A stretch of 64,000 nucleotides of DNA from Leptospira meyeri (lineage in GTDB: Bacteria; Spirochaetota; Leptospiria; Leptospirales; Leptospiraceae), in NCBI RefSeq assembly GCF_004368965.1, contig NZ_SORO01000001.1, positions 2,140,001-2,204,000 of the forward strand. The letters run 5' to 3'. The position numbers and the translations under genes were made by a program. Positions 1 to 8,433 of this stretch are shown here, piece by piece (the stretch's first letter is position 1; every line of letters begins with the position of its first letter). The notes beneath the pieces were generated by a model that did not search any database, had not been told where the DNA came from, and saw nothing but the letters and a program-made list of their open reading frames with translations.

Positions 1-441
1 CAAGACTTTGGACCAGGTTCTGTAACAAGAGCCAAACCAGAGCTTGAAGCCTCTCTCATCCTCAACCTTCCCATCCAAACCAAAAGACCAAGAGGAATGA
101 TTGGAGCCGCCGAAGCAAAGATTGCCCAACTTGACCAAGAACTACAGTTCTCAAAAGATAAAATCAAAACCGAAGTACAAGACTCAATTTCAGAGGTGAT
201 TGCCTCGGCAAAACGTGTAATCGTTACTCAAAATGAAGTGGAATTAGCAAGAAAGTTAGAAGAGATGGAACGTGAACGGTTTGCCCTCGGTGACTCTACT
301 CTTCTATTCGTGAATATTAGAGAACAGACAAGTGCCGAAGCAGCCGTCCGAGAAATTAAGGCATTGTACGATCATCATGTAGCCATTGCCCATTTCCAAG
401 CATCTACAGCTTCCATTTTGCAAATTTCTCCTTTTCCATAG
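1..441 (+). CDS. TolC-family outer membrane efflux protein, C-terminal part
   Basis: The reading frame is open from the first base, so the 5' end lies outside the window. About 146 residues remain. They are mostly helical, with a long heptad-like stretch (roughly residues 33-75), then an A-R-K-L-E-x-M-E-x-E-R-F-x-L-G-x-S pattern and a closing A-x-x-x-Y-x-x-x-x-A helix. This is the usual last hairpin of the TolC/OEP family, which forms the outer membrane channel of tripartite pumps and type I exporters. An inner membrane pump and adaptor would be expected upstream, outside the window. The internal ATG at 97 is not the start, because the frame and its similarity run through it. A DUF-type coiled-coil protein is a less likely alternative. 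Confidence 0.7.
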   Translation, partial: QDFGPGSVTRAKPELEASLILNLPIQTKRPRGMIGAAEAKIAQLDQELQFSKDKIKTEVQDSISEVIASAKRVIVTQNEVELARKLEEMERERFALGDSTLLFVNIREQTSAEAAVREIKALYDHHVAIAHFQASTASILQISPFP

Positions 442-518
442 TTTGTTTTATTGTTCAGAAAAAAAAACGACTTTCACTACTCTGTGAATCTCTAAACTTT
501 TCCCTAAAGAAGGTATCT

Positions 519-2231
519 ATGCACGGGGAAGAGTCACTATTACAAGACATTGGTCTCAGTATTATTTTCGCAACAGTCTTAAGTCACATCGCAAGAGTAC
601 TCAAACAACCGTTAATTTTAGGTTATATTATCGGTGGGGCCATGCTCGGTAAAGAGATGGGGTTTGAACTTGTCACGAACGAAGCTAGTATCGAACTCAT
701 ATCAGAAATCGGACTCATCTTATTACTTTTTATCATCGGATTAGAAATCAATTTGGCTGAACTCGCAAAAATGGGTAAGGCCATGTTCACCTTGGGAATC
801 CTTCAATTCACTCTTTCCGTCGCTTTTGTGTATTCTGTGTTTCCTTTTTTTGGTCTTCCCATTGGTTCAGAAAAGTTTGACCTTCTTTATATTGCCGTCG
901 CACTCTCACTTAGTTCTACGTTGATCGTAGTTAAGTTATTACAAGATAAGGTAGAGATCAATACTCTCTCAGGAAAATTGACCGTAGGGGTTTTGGTTTT
1001 CCAAGACATTTGGGCCATTTTGTTTATGGGGGTCCAACCCAACTTAAACAATCCCGAAATATTAAAAATTCTATCTTCTGTTGGAATCATCGTTTTACTC
1101 ATTGCTTTTAGTTTTAGTGTCAGCCGATATGTATTAGCCAAGTTATACAAAGCTTGTGCGAGTAGCCCAGAACTAATCCTTCTAACATCAATTATGTGGT
1201 GTTTTCTCGTTTGTGGGATCGCAGGAGAAGCTGGACTTTCCAAAGAAATGGGTGCTCTCGTTGCCGGCATGAGTATCGCCGCTTTCCCTTATGGTGCAGA
1301 TGTCATTTCCAAACTGATTGGAATTCGCGACTTCTTTGTTACCCTCTTCTTTGTGGCTCTTGGTCTTAAAGTTCCGCTTCCAAGTTTAGAAGTTATCGGA
1401 TTATCTGCGGCTATCATTGCTCTTATGTTATTTGTGAGGATGATAACCATCGCCCCTGTCATTATCAAACTCAACAAAGGAGTTCGAAACGGATTTCTAA
1501 CTGCACTCAACCTCGCTCAAATTTCAGAATTCTCACTCGTAATTTTAGCATTAGGTGCTGGATTCGAACACATCACTCCGAAACTGCAAGCTGTGATTTT
1601 AACTTCAACCATCATTGCATCAGTTCTCTCCACATATATCATTATGTTCAACCATAACATAGCGGCGACCTTCGAAAGATTACTCGCTCGTGTTGGTATC
1701 TCTGACCAAGCAGAAGAATCCGGAAAAGAAGATAAAGCAAGTCATGGGGGGCATGGAGGACACGGCGACGGGATGGTGCGAGACATCATCGTCCTTGGAT
1801 ATTTTCGAATCGCTCGTGCCTTTGTGGAATACTTAGAAGACCTTTCTCCTTCTCTTATCAAACGAATCATCATTGCTGATTACAATCCTGCTTTTAAAGA
1901 TGAACTCACAAACAAAGGATTCCAGTGGGCTTATGCCGACCTTGCCCATCCCGATTCTTTATCCCATATTGGCCTTCACGATGCTTCCATGGTCATTTGT
2001 ACCATTTCTGATTCTTTTTTAAAAGGAACCAATAACAACCGTTTGCTTTCTACTCTTAGCAAACTCGCACCGAACGCAAAAATCATTCTCACGAGTGACG
2101 AACCTGGGGAAGCTAAAAAGTTAGTTGCTGATGGAGCTCAAAAAGTCATCATCCCAGGTGTCATTACCGGAGAATTTTTGTATGACTATATTTCTCGAGG
2201 GATGAGAAATAATGAAAGAGAAGTTTCATAA
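519..2231 (+). CDS. Monovalent cation:proton antiporter, CPA2 (KefB-like)
   Basis: A 570-residue polytopic membrane protein. Residues 1-380 hold about 12 hydrophobic segments. The N-terminal G-Y-I-I-G-G-A-M-L-G and the E-I-G-L-I-L-L-L-F-I-I-G-L-E-I stretch are hallmarks of the CPA2 Na+/H+ or K+/H+ exchanger family. A histidine/glycine-rich linker (about residues 408-417) joins the membrane part to a C-terminal Rossmann-like domain starting D-I-I-V-L-G-Y-F. This resembles a TrkA-N domain, but its dinucleotide loop reads GYFRIA rather than GxGxxG, so nucleotide binding may be lost or altered. The ATG at 519 follows AAGAAGG at a good distance. The likely role is K+ or Na+ efflux coupled to proton entry. 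Ion specificity cannot be read from the sequence. Confidence 0.85.
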   Translation: MHGEESLLQDIGLSIIFATVLSHIARVLKQPLILGYIIGGAMLGKEMGFELVTNEASIELISEIGLILLLFIIGLEINLAELAKMGKAMFTLGILQFTLSVAFVYSVFPFFGLPIGSEKFDLLYIAVALSLSSTLIVVKLLQDKVEINTLSGKLTVGVLVFQDIWAILFMGVQPNLNNPEILKILSSVGIIVLLIAFSFSVSRYVLAKLYKACASSPELILLTSIMWCFLVCGIAGEAGLSKEMGALVAGMSIAAFPYGADVISKLIGIRDFFVTLFFVALGLKVPLPSLEVIGLSAAIIALMLFVRMITIAPVIIKLNKGVRNGFLTALNLAQISEFSLVILALGAGFEHITPKLQAVILTSTIIASVLSTYIIMFNHNIAATFERLLARVGISDQAEESGKEDKASHGGHGGHGDGMVRDIIVLGYFRIARAFVEYLEDLSPSLIKRIIIADYNPAFKDELTNKGFQWAYADLAHPDSLSHIGLHDASMVICTISDSFLKGTNNNRLLSTLSKLAPNAKIILTSDEPGEAKKLVADGAQKVIIPGVITGEFLYDYISRGMRNNEREVS

Positions 2232-2326
2232 ATACAAATAACTTCAAAAGAGACTTGGATAGAATCAAACTGGCTTAAGTGATTTCGTAATCCTGATTGA
2301 TACGAAAAAGAACCTAAATTCTAAAA

Positions 2327-2346
2327 GCCGGTAACAAATTACCGGC
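2327..2346 (-). terminator. Intrinsic terminator of the flbD-mot-fliL-kdsB operon
   Basis: A perfect 8-bp inverted repeat GCCGGTAA / TTACCGGC with a 4-nt loop. Read on the minus strand it is followed directly by TTTTAG, the expected U-run. It sits 18 nt after the kdsB stop, so it probably ends the minus-strand operon. The plus strand lacks a T-run after the stem, so it is a poorer terminator for the antiporter gene. Confidence 0.75.
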
Positions 2347-2364
2347 AATGAAACAAATGAATCT

Positions 2365-3105
2365 CTAAATCAAACCCTTCTCTTTAAAATCTCGAATCAC
2401 CACTTCTAAATCAGCTGGTGAATCCACTCCCAAGTTTGCTTTATCAGAAAGATAAACTCCAATTGTCGATCCATTCTGCAGAGCGCGAAGTTGTTCTAAC
2501 GATTCAACCGTTTCCCAATCGGAAGCAGGTAAATGGTTGTACTTCATTAAAAATTCTCTTTCGTAAGCATAAATACCTAAATGCCTGTGGTATGTTGCTT
2601 CTCCTTTAAAGGAAGCGGGAATCGGAGAACGAGAAAAGTAATTGGCACGTGCGTTTCTGTCAAAGACCACCTTTACTTTGTTAGGGTCTTTTGGATCTTC
2701 AGAGGCGGTAAAGGGAACAGCGGCCGTAGTCATTTCCCAATTTCTATGTTTGGTTTTTAAAGCCAATACACCTTCAATGAGGTTTGGTTCCATTCCAGGT
2801 TCATCCCCTTGGATATTCACAATAATTCCGTAGTTGGGAAATTTTTCGGCAACTTCAATGATTCGATCCGTGCCGGTTGGATGGTCGGGACTTGTGAATA
2901 CAGATTCACCACCAAAAGATATCACTGTATCATGAATTCTTCTGTCATCTGTGGCGACCACCAAACGGTGGATTGATTTAGAAAGGGAAGCGTGGTGGTA
3001 AGTCCACTGGATCATTGGTTTTGTGCCAATGAGGGCCAGTGGTTTTCCAGGGAATCTTGTGCTCGCGAACCTCGCAGGGATCACACCGAGGATTTGGTCG
3101 GACAT
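2365..3105 (-). CDS. kdsB: 3-deoxy-manno-octulosonate cytidylyltransferase (CMP-Kdo synthetase)
   Basis: 246 residues, the normal length for KdsB, which activates Kdo with CTP so it can be attached to lipid A in LPS synthesis. The N-terminal nucleotide-binding signature I-P-A-R-F-A-S-T-R-F-P-G-K-P-L is intact at residues 9-23. So are the family blocks A-T-D-D-R-R-I, P-T-G-T-D-R and I-V-N-I-Q-G-D-E-P. The gene starts 4 nt after the fliL stop, so it is very probably the last cistron of the flagellar-motor operon. A terminator follows. This links an LPS step to motility genes by transcription; the linkage is positional only. Confidence 0.93.
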   Translation of the reverse strand: MSDQILGVIPARFASTRFPGKPLALIGTKPMIQWTYHHASLSKSIHRLVVATDDRRIHDTVISFGGESVFTSPDHPTGTDRIIEVAEKFPNYGIIVNIQGDEPGMEPNLIEGVLALKTKHRNWEMTTAAVPFTASEDPKDPNKVKVVFDRNARANYFSRSPIPASFKGEATYHRHLGIYAYEREFLMKYNHLPASDWETVESLEQLRALQNGSTIGVYLSDKANLGVDSPADLEVVIRDFKEKGLI

Positions 3106-3109
3106 AGTC

Positions 3110-3637
3110 CTAGTTTACCAAGAACTCGGTAAAGTAAACTTCTTTGATTTTTCCATTGGTCAAAATATGATTTAAGTGGGCTTTGATTTCCTCACGTAAA
3201 TCCAATTGGTTAGTAATGGATTTTAAATCGTCTTTTGTTTTACGTGCAATGACAAGGTTAATGATGTTTTGCATTTGAGCCACACGTGCTGCTAGTTCCG
3301 CAGAAAGAGCAGGTTGTCCCGATTCAAACCCAAGAGACATCTTTAACTTAACAAAGTGTGATTCACCAACGTCAGAAGTATTCACTCTAAATTCTTCCTG
3401 AAATGTGTAAACTTCCAAAGGAGGGGGAGCTTTCACAAGAGAAATATTCTTTTGTTGTTTGAACACACTTGTTGCCGTTTTTTGCGCAACAAACATTGAT
3501 ATAACGGTTACAATGATAATCCCGAAAATGGCAGCAGCAATGTACAATAACCATTTTACAATGGGGGACATCCCTGTGGAGGCGGTACTACCTTCGGCTA
3601 ACCCACCTTCTTCTTCATCTACTTCACGGTCACCCAT
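3110..3637 (-). CDS. fliL: Flagellar basal body-associated protein FliL
   Basis: 175 residues: a short acidic cytoplasmic head (G-D-R-E-V-D-E-E-E), one transmembrane helix at about residues 29-50, and a periplasmic domain ending in the FliL-typical V-Y-F-T-E-F-L-V-N. FliL is a stomatin-like single-pass protein that rings the stator and supports motor torque. It starts 1 nt after the motB stop and shares its operon. The ribosome site GGAG lies inside motB, so translation is probably coupled. Its position after flbD-motA-motB matches the order seen in other spirochaetes. Confidence 0.88.
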   Translation of the reverse strand: MGDREVDEEEGGLAEGSTASTGMSPIVKWLLYIAAAIFGIIIVTVISMFVAQKTATSVFKQQKNISLVKAPPPLEVYTFQEEFRVNTSDVGESHFVKLKMSLGFESGQPALSAELAARVAQMQNIINLVIARKTKDDLKSITNQLDLREEIKAHLNHILTNGKIKEVYFTEFLVN

Positions 3638-3638
3638 G

Positions 3639-4472
3639 TTAAAATTCTCCTTCTACATTTGTTTCAGTGTTCGGTAAACGAGTGTCAGGGAGTCCGTATT
3701 TACTTTCCCCTGGTGCTCGTTTGGTAGACTTCTCGGTTAGGATGATGATATCCACTCTTCGGTTGAAAGCTTTAGCTTCCGGAGTACCTTCATTTTCCAA
3801 TACAAGAGGTCTGTAGGATCCAAAACTTACTGCCTGGAACCAACTAGGTTCAATTTCTTCTGAATTGATCATAAAGACGGTAGCATTCACTGCCCTTGCT
3901 CCCGCCAAATCCCAGTTATTAATATATTCACGTTCTTCACGACCAGGACGGTTTACAGGATTGACAGCATCATCATCACTATGTCCTTCCACTCGGACAA
4001 ATCGTTCGAGTCCTTTGATAAGGCCTGCTGCTTTTCGCAAAGTCTCTCGAATGGCAGGTGTAAGGATGGCAGATCCTGGATAAAAATAATCAGCACCCAC
4101 AAGAGAAATCACAAGCCCTCTTTCGTTTTCCGAAATTCGAACTTTTCCTGCTTCTACTTCTGGTTTAAACACTTCTTGAGCATCTTTTTTTGATTTGGAA
4201 AGGTTACGTCCTACCACTTGGGAAGGAAGGGACTCAATTTGCATTCCCATCTCTTCCAAAGATCCTTTGGATAGTGTTTGTCCCCCAGTGAAAAATCCTG
4301 TAGTGGATTTGAACGCAGATAAAATGATCTGCATTTCCTTTGCATCTGTTTTCCCTGTTGTATACAAAAGGATAAAGAAACAAAGGAGAAGTGTCACCAT
4401 GTCCCCGTAAGTCGCCATGAACTCGGGAACTTTCTGGATGCACTCAGGACATTTTTCTTTTTTAGACGCCAT
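3639..4472 (-). CDS. motB: Flagellar motor stator protein MotB
   Basis: 277 residues. A single N-terminal transmembrane helix (about residues 22-40) begins T-Y-G-D-M-V-T-L-L-L. Asp24 is at the position of the essential proton-carrying aspartate of MotB. Residues of about 130-255 form an OmpA/MotB peptidoglycan-binding domain with V-E-G-H-S-D-D-D and N-R-R-V-D-I-I-I. An N-terminal C-P-E-C pair precedes the helix, as in several spirochaetal MotB proteins. With MotA it forms the ion-driven stator. It lies between motA (10 nt upstream) and fliL (1 nt downstream). The plug region after the helix could not be delimited. Confidence 0.93.
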   Translation of the reverse strand: MASKKEKCPECIQKVPEFMATYGDMVTLLLCFFILLYTTGKTDAKEMQIILSAFKSTTGFFTGGQTLSKGSLEEMGMQIESLPSQVVGRNLSKSKKDAQEVFKPEVEAGKVRISENERGLVISLVGADYFYPGSAILTPAIRETLRKAAGLIKGLERFVRVEGHSDDDAVNPVNRPGREEREYINNWDLAGARAVNATVFMINSEEIEPSWFQAVSFGSYRPLVLENEGTPEAKAFNRRVDIIILTEKSTKRAPGESKYGLPDTRLPNTETNVEGEF

Positions 4473-4482
4473 GATTTAAATA

Positions 4483-5265
4483 TTAATCTCCGTCGTCTTT
4501 CAGTGCAGTTCGTTCTGCAGGAGTTAAGAAACTCGCCAATTTTTCTTTTACAATCCTTGGGTTGTCCCCAGATTGAATCGATAAAGTTCCTTCCACCATC
4601 ACTTGTTTGATCACAAGTTCATCTTCAGATCGTCTGGTGAGTTTTCTCACAATCGGTGCAGCAAATAAGTTCTGTGCAAGTGATCCGTATAATGTCGTAA
4701 TAAGGGCTGTCGCCATACCTTGTCCGATGGCACTCGCATCACCACCACCTAAGTTCTTTAACATCCCCACAAGACCCACAAGGGTCCCAAGCATTCCGAA
4801 CCCTGGCGCAAAACCAGCGTAAGCATCCCACCAAGAACGTCCATAAGCATGTCTTGTGGCTGTGTTCCCAATTTCGGTTTCCATAATATTTCGAACCAGT
4901 TCAGGGTCAGTTCCATCCACTACGAGTTGGATTCCCTTCTTTAAAAATTCTTCTGGTAGTTCGTTGATATCATCTTCTAAGGCAAGTAAACCTTCACGAC
5001 GAGCTTTTTCAGAAAAACTAACTAGTGTCGTGATGAGTCCAGGTAAATCTGAGGGAGGGTTTTGGAAGGCTTTTTTGGTAACAGCTCCCACTCCAATGGT
5101 AGATGTCCAAGGAAAGGAAATGATCGTGGCGGCAGCTGCCCCACCAAATGTAATCATCACCGAGGGAATGTCGATAAGGTCGGTGAGCGCAAGACCCCCC
5201 GAGACAACCCCTAGTAACATCAAGGCCGCACCTAGGGCCAAACCAATGACTGTAGCTATATCCAT
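4483..5265 (-). CDS. motA: Flagellar motor stator protein MotA
   Basis: 260 residues with four hydrophobic segments (about 5-22, 32-52, 150-170 and 182-205) and a large cytoplasmic loop between the second and third. The sequence G-F-A-P-G-F-G-M-L-G-T-L-V-G-L-V and a nearby G-M-A-T-A-L-I-T-T-L-Y-G are typical of the MotA/TolQ/ExbB proton-channel superfamily. The flagellar context (FlbD, MotB, FliL) assigns it to MotA rather than ExbB. It would form the stator ring around MotB and contact the rotor. The start lies 3 nt after the flbD stop, which suggests one transcript. Confidence 0.94.
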   Translation of the reverse strand: MDIATVIGLALGAALMLLGVVSGGLALTDLIDIPSVMITFGGAAAATIISFPWTSTIGVGAVTKKAFQNPPSDLPGLITTLVSFSEKARREGLLALEDDINELPEEFLKKGIQLVVDGTDPELVRNIMETEIGNTATRHAYGRSWWDAYAGFAPGFGMLGTLVGLVGMLKNLGGGDASAIGQGMATALITTLYGSLAQNLFAAPIVRKLTRRSEDELVIKQVMVEGTLSIQSGDNPRIVKEKLASFLTPAERTALKDDGD

Positions 5266-5268
5266 TTC

Positions 5269-5487
5269 TTATGTTTCCTCAGGCCTTCTTTCACTCACTC
5301 GAGGGAGATTATGGATTCTTGTTTGGTAAGCGATTACCTTTTCCACAACTTCCGCAACAGGCTCTTGTACAATGAATTTTTTCTCATTCACAAGAGTGAT
5401 GATCGTATCCGGATTTGCTTCGATGGTCTCAATCAAATCTGCATTGAGAACAAATTCCGCACCTTTGAGTCGATGTAAAATGACCAA
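5269..5487 (-). CDS. flbD: Flagellar protein FlbD family
   Basis: A 72-residue protein with the FlbD pattern: a short strand V-I-L-H-R-L-K-G, then F-V-L-N-A-D-L-I-E-T-I-E, then P-D-T-I-I-T-L-V-N-E-K-K. FlbD-family genes precede motA in many spirochaetes and Gram-positives; the molecular function is poorly defined. The start is TTG at 5487. It is supported by GGGGGA 5 nt upstream and by family length, and there is no ATG nearby. It heads the flbD-motA-motB-fliL-kdsB group. The name collides with the unrelated Caulobacter regulator FlbD. Confidence 0.85.
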   Translation of the reverse strand: MVILHRLKGAEFVLNADLIETIEANPDTIITLVNEKKFIVQEPVAEVVEKVIAYQTRIHNLPRVSERRPEET

Positions 5488-5508
5488 GAGATCCCCCTTC
5501 AGAGATTT

Positions 5509-6588
5509 CTATTTATGTCTATCGACTACCTTTCGAATTTCGCTTACGAATTTTTCTTCCGTAAATCGATTGATGGAATTTTGGAAATCCCCACGTTTGA
5601 AATGGATCTTTTCGGCCCTTTGGATGGCCTCGTTTAAGGATTTTACCGTCTGTTCTTTGAAAAATACCCCAGTTCTGTCTTCCTTGACTGACTCCAAAGC
5701 ACCTCCCTTCCCGTAGGCAATGACGGGAGTGGCATAGGCCTGCGATTCGACAGGAGTGATCCCAAAGTCTTCCATCCCCGGAAAGATAAACCCACGAGCT
5801 TTTTTGTAAAGTTCGATCACTTCCGTTCGAGGGAGTCCCTTTTTCCAAAGGATATTTTTGGGAAGGTTTTTGACGAGTTTCCCCTCTTCTTGGCCCCCAC
5901 CTACAAGGATCAGAGGTTTTCCATTTTCTCGGAAGGCTTCAATAGCAAGATCAATTTTTTTATAAGGAGCAAAGGCGGAAACCATCAGATAATAATCATC
6001 TTTGGAAACATCGTGAACTCGGAAGTCTTGGGGTAAACAGGGCGGATACACAATTTTATAATCACGACGGTAATACTTTTGGATACGCCTTCCCACAAAA
6101 TGCGAGTTACATGTAAAATAATCCACGCGGTTGGAAGAAGCCGCATCCCAAGTACGAAGATAGTTGGCAATGGATTGTAAAAGAAAAAACTTAAATCCCT
6201 TTCTGCCGGGAAAATAATCATAATACATATCCCAAACATACCGCATAGGGCTATGGATATAACTTAAATGGAAGGTATCGGGATGAGGGATGACTCCTTT
6301 GGCCACACAGTGGGAAGAGCTAATCACCACATCATACCCTTTTAAATCCAATGATTCAATCGCAGTGGGGAAAACTGGTAAATAATAACGATAATACTTT
6401 TCTTTGAAAGGAAGATTGTTTGTAAAAGCTGTTGTGATCTTTCGATTTTCAATCCTTTCGTTTAGTTTCCCTTTGGAATAAAAAAGAGTAAATAAATCCG
6501 CTTCTGGAAATGCTTTTAATAAACTATCGAGTACGATTTCACCACCGCGCATACCGGTGAGCCAATCATGTATAATTGCAACTTTCAT
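5509..6588 (-). CDS. Glycosyltransferase family 4 protein
   Basis: 359 residues, GT-B fold. The N-terminal domain opens V-A-I-I-H-D-W-L-T-G-M-R-G-G-E, where family 4 enzymes bind acceptor and donor. The C-terminal domain has the retaining-GT4 block G-M-E-D-F-G-I-T-P-V-E-S-Q-A-Y-A (acid residues spaced E-x7-E) followed by G-K-G-G-A-L-E. It probably transfers a nucleotide-sugar residue onto LPS O-antigen or another surface glycan; the sugar cannot be named. Its ATG overlaps the stop of the MCE gene (TAATG), and flbD starts 21 nt after its stop, so it may be cotranscribed with both. Confidence 0.85.
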   Translation of the reverse strand: MKVAIIHDWLTGMRGGEIVLDSLLKAFPEADLFTLFYSKGKLNERIENRKITTAFTNNLPFKEKYYRYYLPVFPTAIESLDLKGYDVVISSSHCVAKGVIPHPDTFHLSYIHSPMRYVWDMYYDYFPGRKGFKFFLLQSIANYLRTWDAASSNRVDYFTCNSHFVGRRIQKYYRRDYKIVYPPCLPQDFRVHDVSKDDYYLMVSAFAPYKKIDLAIEAFRENGKPLILVGGGQEEGKLVKNLPKNILWKKGLPRTEVIELYKKARGFIFPGMEDFGITPVESQAYATPVIAYGKGGALESVKEDRTGVFFKEQTVKSLNEAIQRAEKIHFKRGDFQNSINRFTEEKFVSEIRKVVDRHK

Positions 6589-7382
6589 TATTCTTGTGGT
6601 CCAATCCTTCTTCCCGTAATTGGCGTTGTACGTCCGTAATACGATGCTGTGATTAAAAATGGAATCGGCATGGTGTTCTCTAAATTCCGTGAACTTTCCA
6701 TATAACGTCTTCCTTCTTTTCCAATGGTTTCTGCGTCTTTCACAGTCGCAAGAAGTTCATCATACATTTCTGTACTCCCAATTAATTTGGGAATTGTTCC
6801 TTCTGTATGATTTAATTTATCGGAGATGGAACGAAAATCCAATGTGATTTGTCTGAGGTCTGTCCGATTTTCTTCCATCGTGGCGGAAGTGGCTTTGAAA
6901 AAATCATCAAAATAGCGAGCAGAAGGCAAATAGTCGGGTGATTTTTCTCCTTCACGGAACGTAGGTTTAAAAAATGGACGTTTCCCATCTGAACTACCAG
7001 GGTTGATATTAATGATCCTTCCTGAAAACAAAGTAATGGTTTGAAAATCCACTTCATAGTTATCCCAAAGGGTTAACGGGTCTTCTAAAGCAATGTGAAG
7101 TTCTATCGCATGATCTATGTTATGGTCGAGGAACCGACGATCGGGAACATCCATCAGTGGCCTAGAATCGATATGTGCAACATAACCTTTTTGGATTCCT
7201 AAAATTCGAACCTCGGTTCCTTCTTTGATTCCATCAATGCGAGAATAAAATAAAGATAACCGATAAGGGTATTTTTTTGCGGGTCGATCTGGCTCAATGA
7301 CTGTAGTGAAAAAAGCAAAGACCAAAATAGAAAAAAAAACGATCCCAGTGAGGGATTCCTTTGATAACTTTTTTGATTTCAC
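6588..7382 (-). CDS. MCE/MlaD-domain protein
   Basis: 264 residues. One N-terminal transmembrane anchor (about residues 11-27) is followed by an MlaD/MCE domain at about 38-125, with F-Y-S-R-I-D-G-I-K-E-G-T-E-V-R-I-L-G and later V-D-F-Q-T-I-T-L-F-S-G-R-I-I. MCE proteins form periplasmic hexameric rings that move lipids between membranes. The remaining C-terminal half is predicted helical. No MlaE permease or MlaF ATPase is next to it, so any partner is elsewhere or outside the window. The start is GTG at 7382, with no clear ribosome site. It is the first gene of the minus-strand group leading into the glycosyltransferase. Confidence 0.75.
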   Translation of the reverse strand: MKSKKLSKESLTGIVFFSILVFAFFTTVIEPDRPAKKYPYRLSLFYSRIDGIKEGTEVRILGIQKGYVAHIDSRPLMDVPDRRFLDHNIDHAIELHIALEDPLTLWDNYEVDFQTITLFSGRIININPGSSDGKRPFFKPTFREGEKSPDYLPSARYFDDFFKATSATMEENRTDLRQITLDFRSISDKLNHTEGTIPKLIGSTEMYDELLATVKDAETIGKEGRRYMESSRNLENTMPIPFLITASYYGRTTPITGRRIGPQE

Positions 7383-7452
7383 GGCAGACTTAAAATTCTT
7401 CCTTTCAAAGAAAGAGTTGGCAAGCAGATTTTAAATGACTGAATGGGAGAAG

Positions 7453-8433
7453 ATGAAAGCAGTCACCATCCTCAAATACGACGAATCCGAACCTCAATTG
7501 GAACTCCGTGAAAAAGAAGTTCCCACACCGAAAGAGAACGAAGTCAGGATCAAAATCCACCTTTCGCCGATCAATCCTTCTGATCTGATGTTCATCCGTG
7601 GACTGTATGGATTCAAAAAAAAAGCACCAGTCTCTGCAGGATTTGAAGCCAGCGGAATTGTTGATGCTGTGGGAAGTGCCATCAAAACTTTAACAGTAGG
7701 AATGAACGTATCTTGCGTGGCACCGCAAAATGACGGATCTTGGGCCGAGTACATGATCACTACGGAAGACAACTGTTTGCCGTTAGTTGATGGAGTGAGC
7801 CTCGATGAAGGATCTAGCTTTTTTGTAAATCCAATGACTGCTTGGGCCATGGTTTCCAAATGTTCGAAAGAAGGTCATCCCGCCATGATCCAAACGGCTG
7901 CTGCCAGTGCTTTGGGTAAAATGGTAGTCCGACTTTGTAAAGAACGTGGAATCCCACTCATTAATATTGTGCGAAAAAAAGAACAAGAAGATAACCTTTT
8001 AGAAATTGGTGCAGAAAACATTCTAAACTCCACCTCTCCTAACTACCAAAAAGATTTATTCAAAATCTCAAAAAAACTAAATGCCACTTACGCCATCGAT
8101 GCAGTGGCAGGGGAAACAGCACAGTCACTTGTGGAATGTATGCCTTATGGATCTAAGGTAGTTTGTTATGGAGCCTTATCCGAAAAACCATTTGCAGTGA
8201 ATTCTGGGATCATACTTTTCCAAAACAAAAAGATCGAAGGGTTTTGGTTGTCTTCCTGGATTTATGAAATTGGTTTAGAAGAATTTCAGAAACAAGCCAA
8301 AGAAGCCCAAAAATTTTTAAAAACCGTTTTCCAAACTAAAATCAACAAACGCTTCAAGTTTGAAGAATATAAAGAAGGTTTGGAATTTTACAAACAACAT
8401 ATGACCGAAGGGAAGGTAGTATTTGGTCCGTAG
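7453..8433 (+). CDS. Zinc-type alcohol dehydrogenase-like / quinone oxidoreductase (MDR family)
   Basis: About 326 residues of the medium-chain dehydrogenase/reductase superfamily. The N-terminal GroES-like domain holds P-I-N-P-S-D-L-M-F-I-R-G and G-F-E-A-S-G-I-V-D-A-V-G. The nucleotide domain has A-A-A-S-A-L-G-K-M-V-V-R-L at about residue 155. The zinc-binding Cys/His set is absent, pointing to a zinc-free NADPH-dependent quinone or enoyl reductase type such as MECR/QOR. ATG at 7453 (M-K-A-V-T-I) fits the family start; an ATG at 7435 would add six residues and has no better ribosome site. The following gene starts inside its 3' end. Confidence 0.8.
   Translation: MKAVTILKYDESEPQLELREKEVPTPKENEVRIKIHLSPINPSDLMFIRGLYGFKKKAPVSAGFEASGIVDAVGSAIKTLTVGMNVSCVAPQNDGSWAEYMITTEDNCLPLVDGVSLDEGSSFFVNPMTAWAMVSKCSKEGHPAMIQTAAASALGKMVVRLCKERGIPLINIVRKKEQEDNLLEIGAENILNSTSPNYQKDLFKISKKLNATYAIDAVAGETAQSLVECMPYGSKVVCYGALSEKPFAVNSGIILFQNKKIEGFWLSSWIYEIGLEEFQKQAKEAQKFLKTVFQTKINKRFKFEEYKEGLEFYKQHMTEGKVVFGP

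Noticed and set aside
887..1270. A 127-residue open frame opposite the antiporter gene
   Set aside because: It lies wholly on the opposite strand of a clear membrane transporter and has no ribosome site or recognisable motif.
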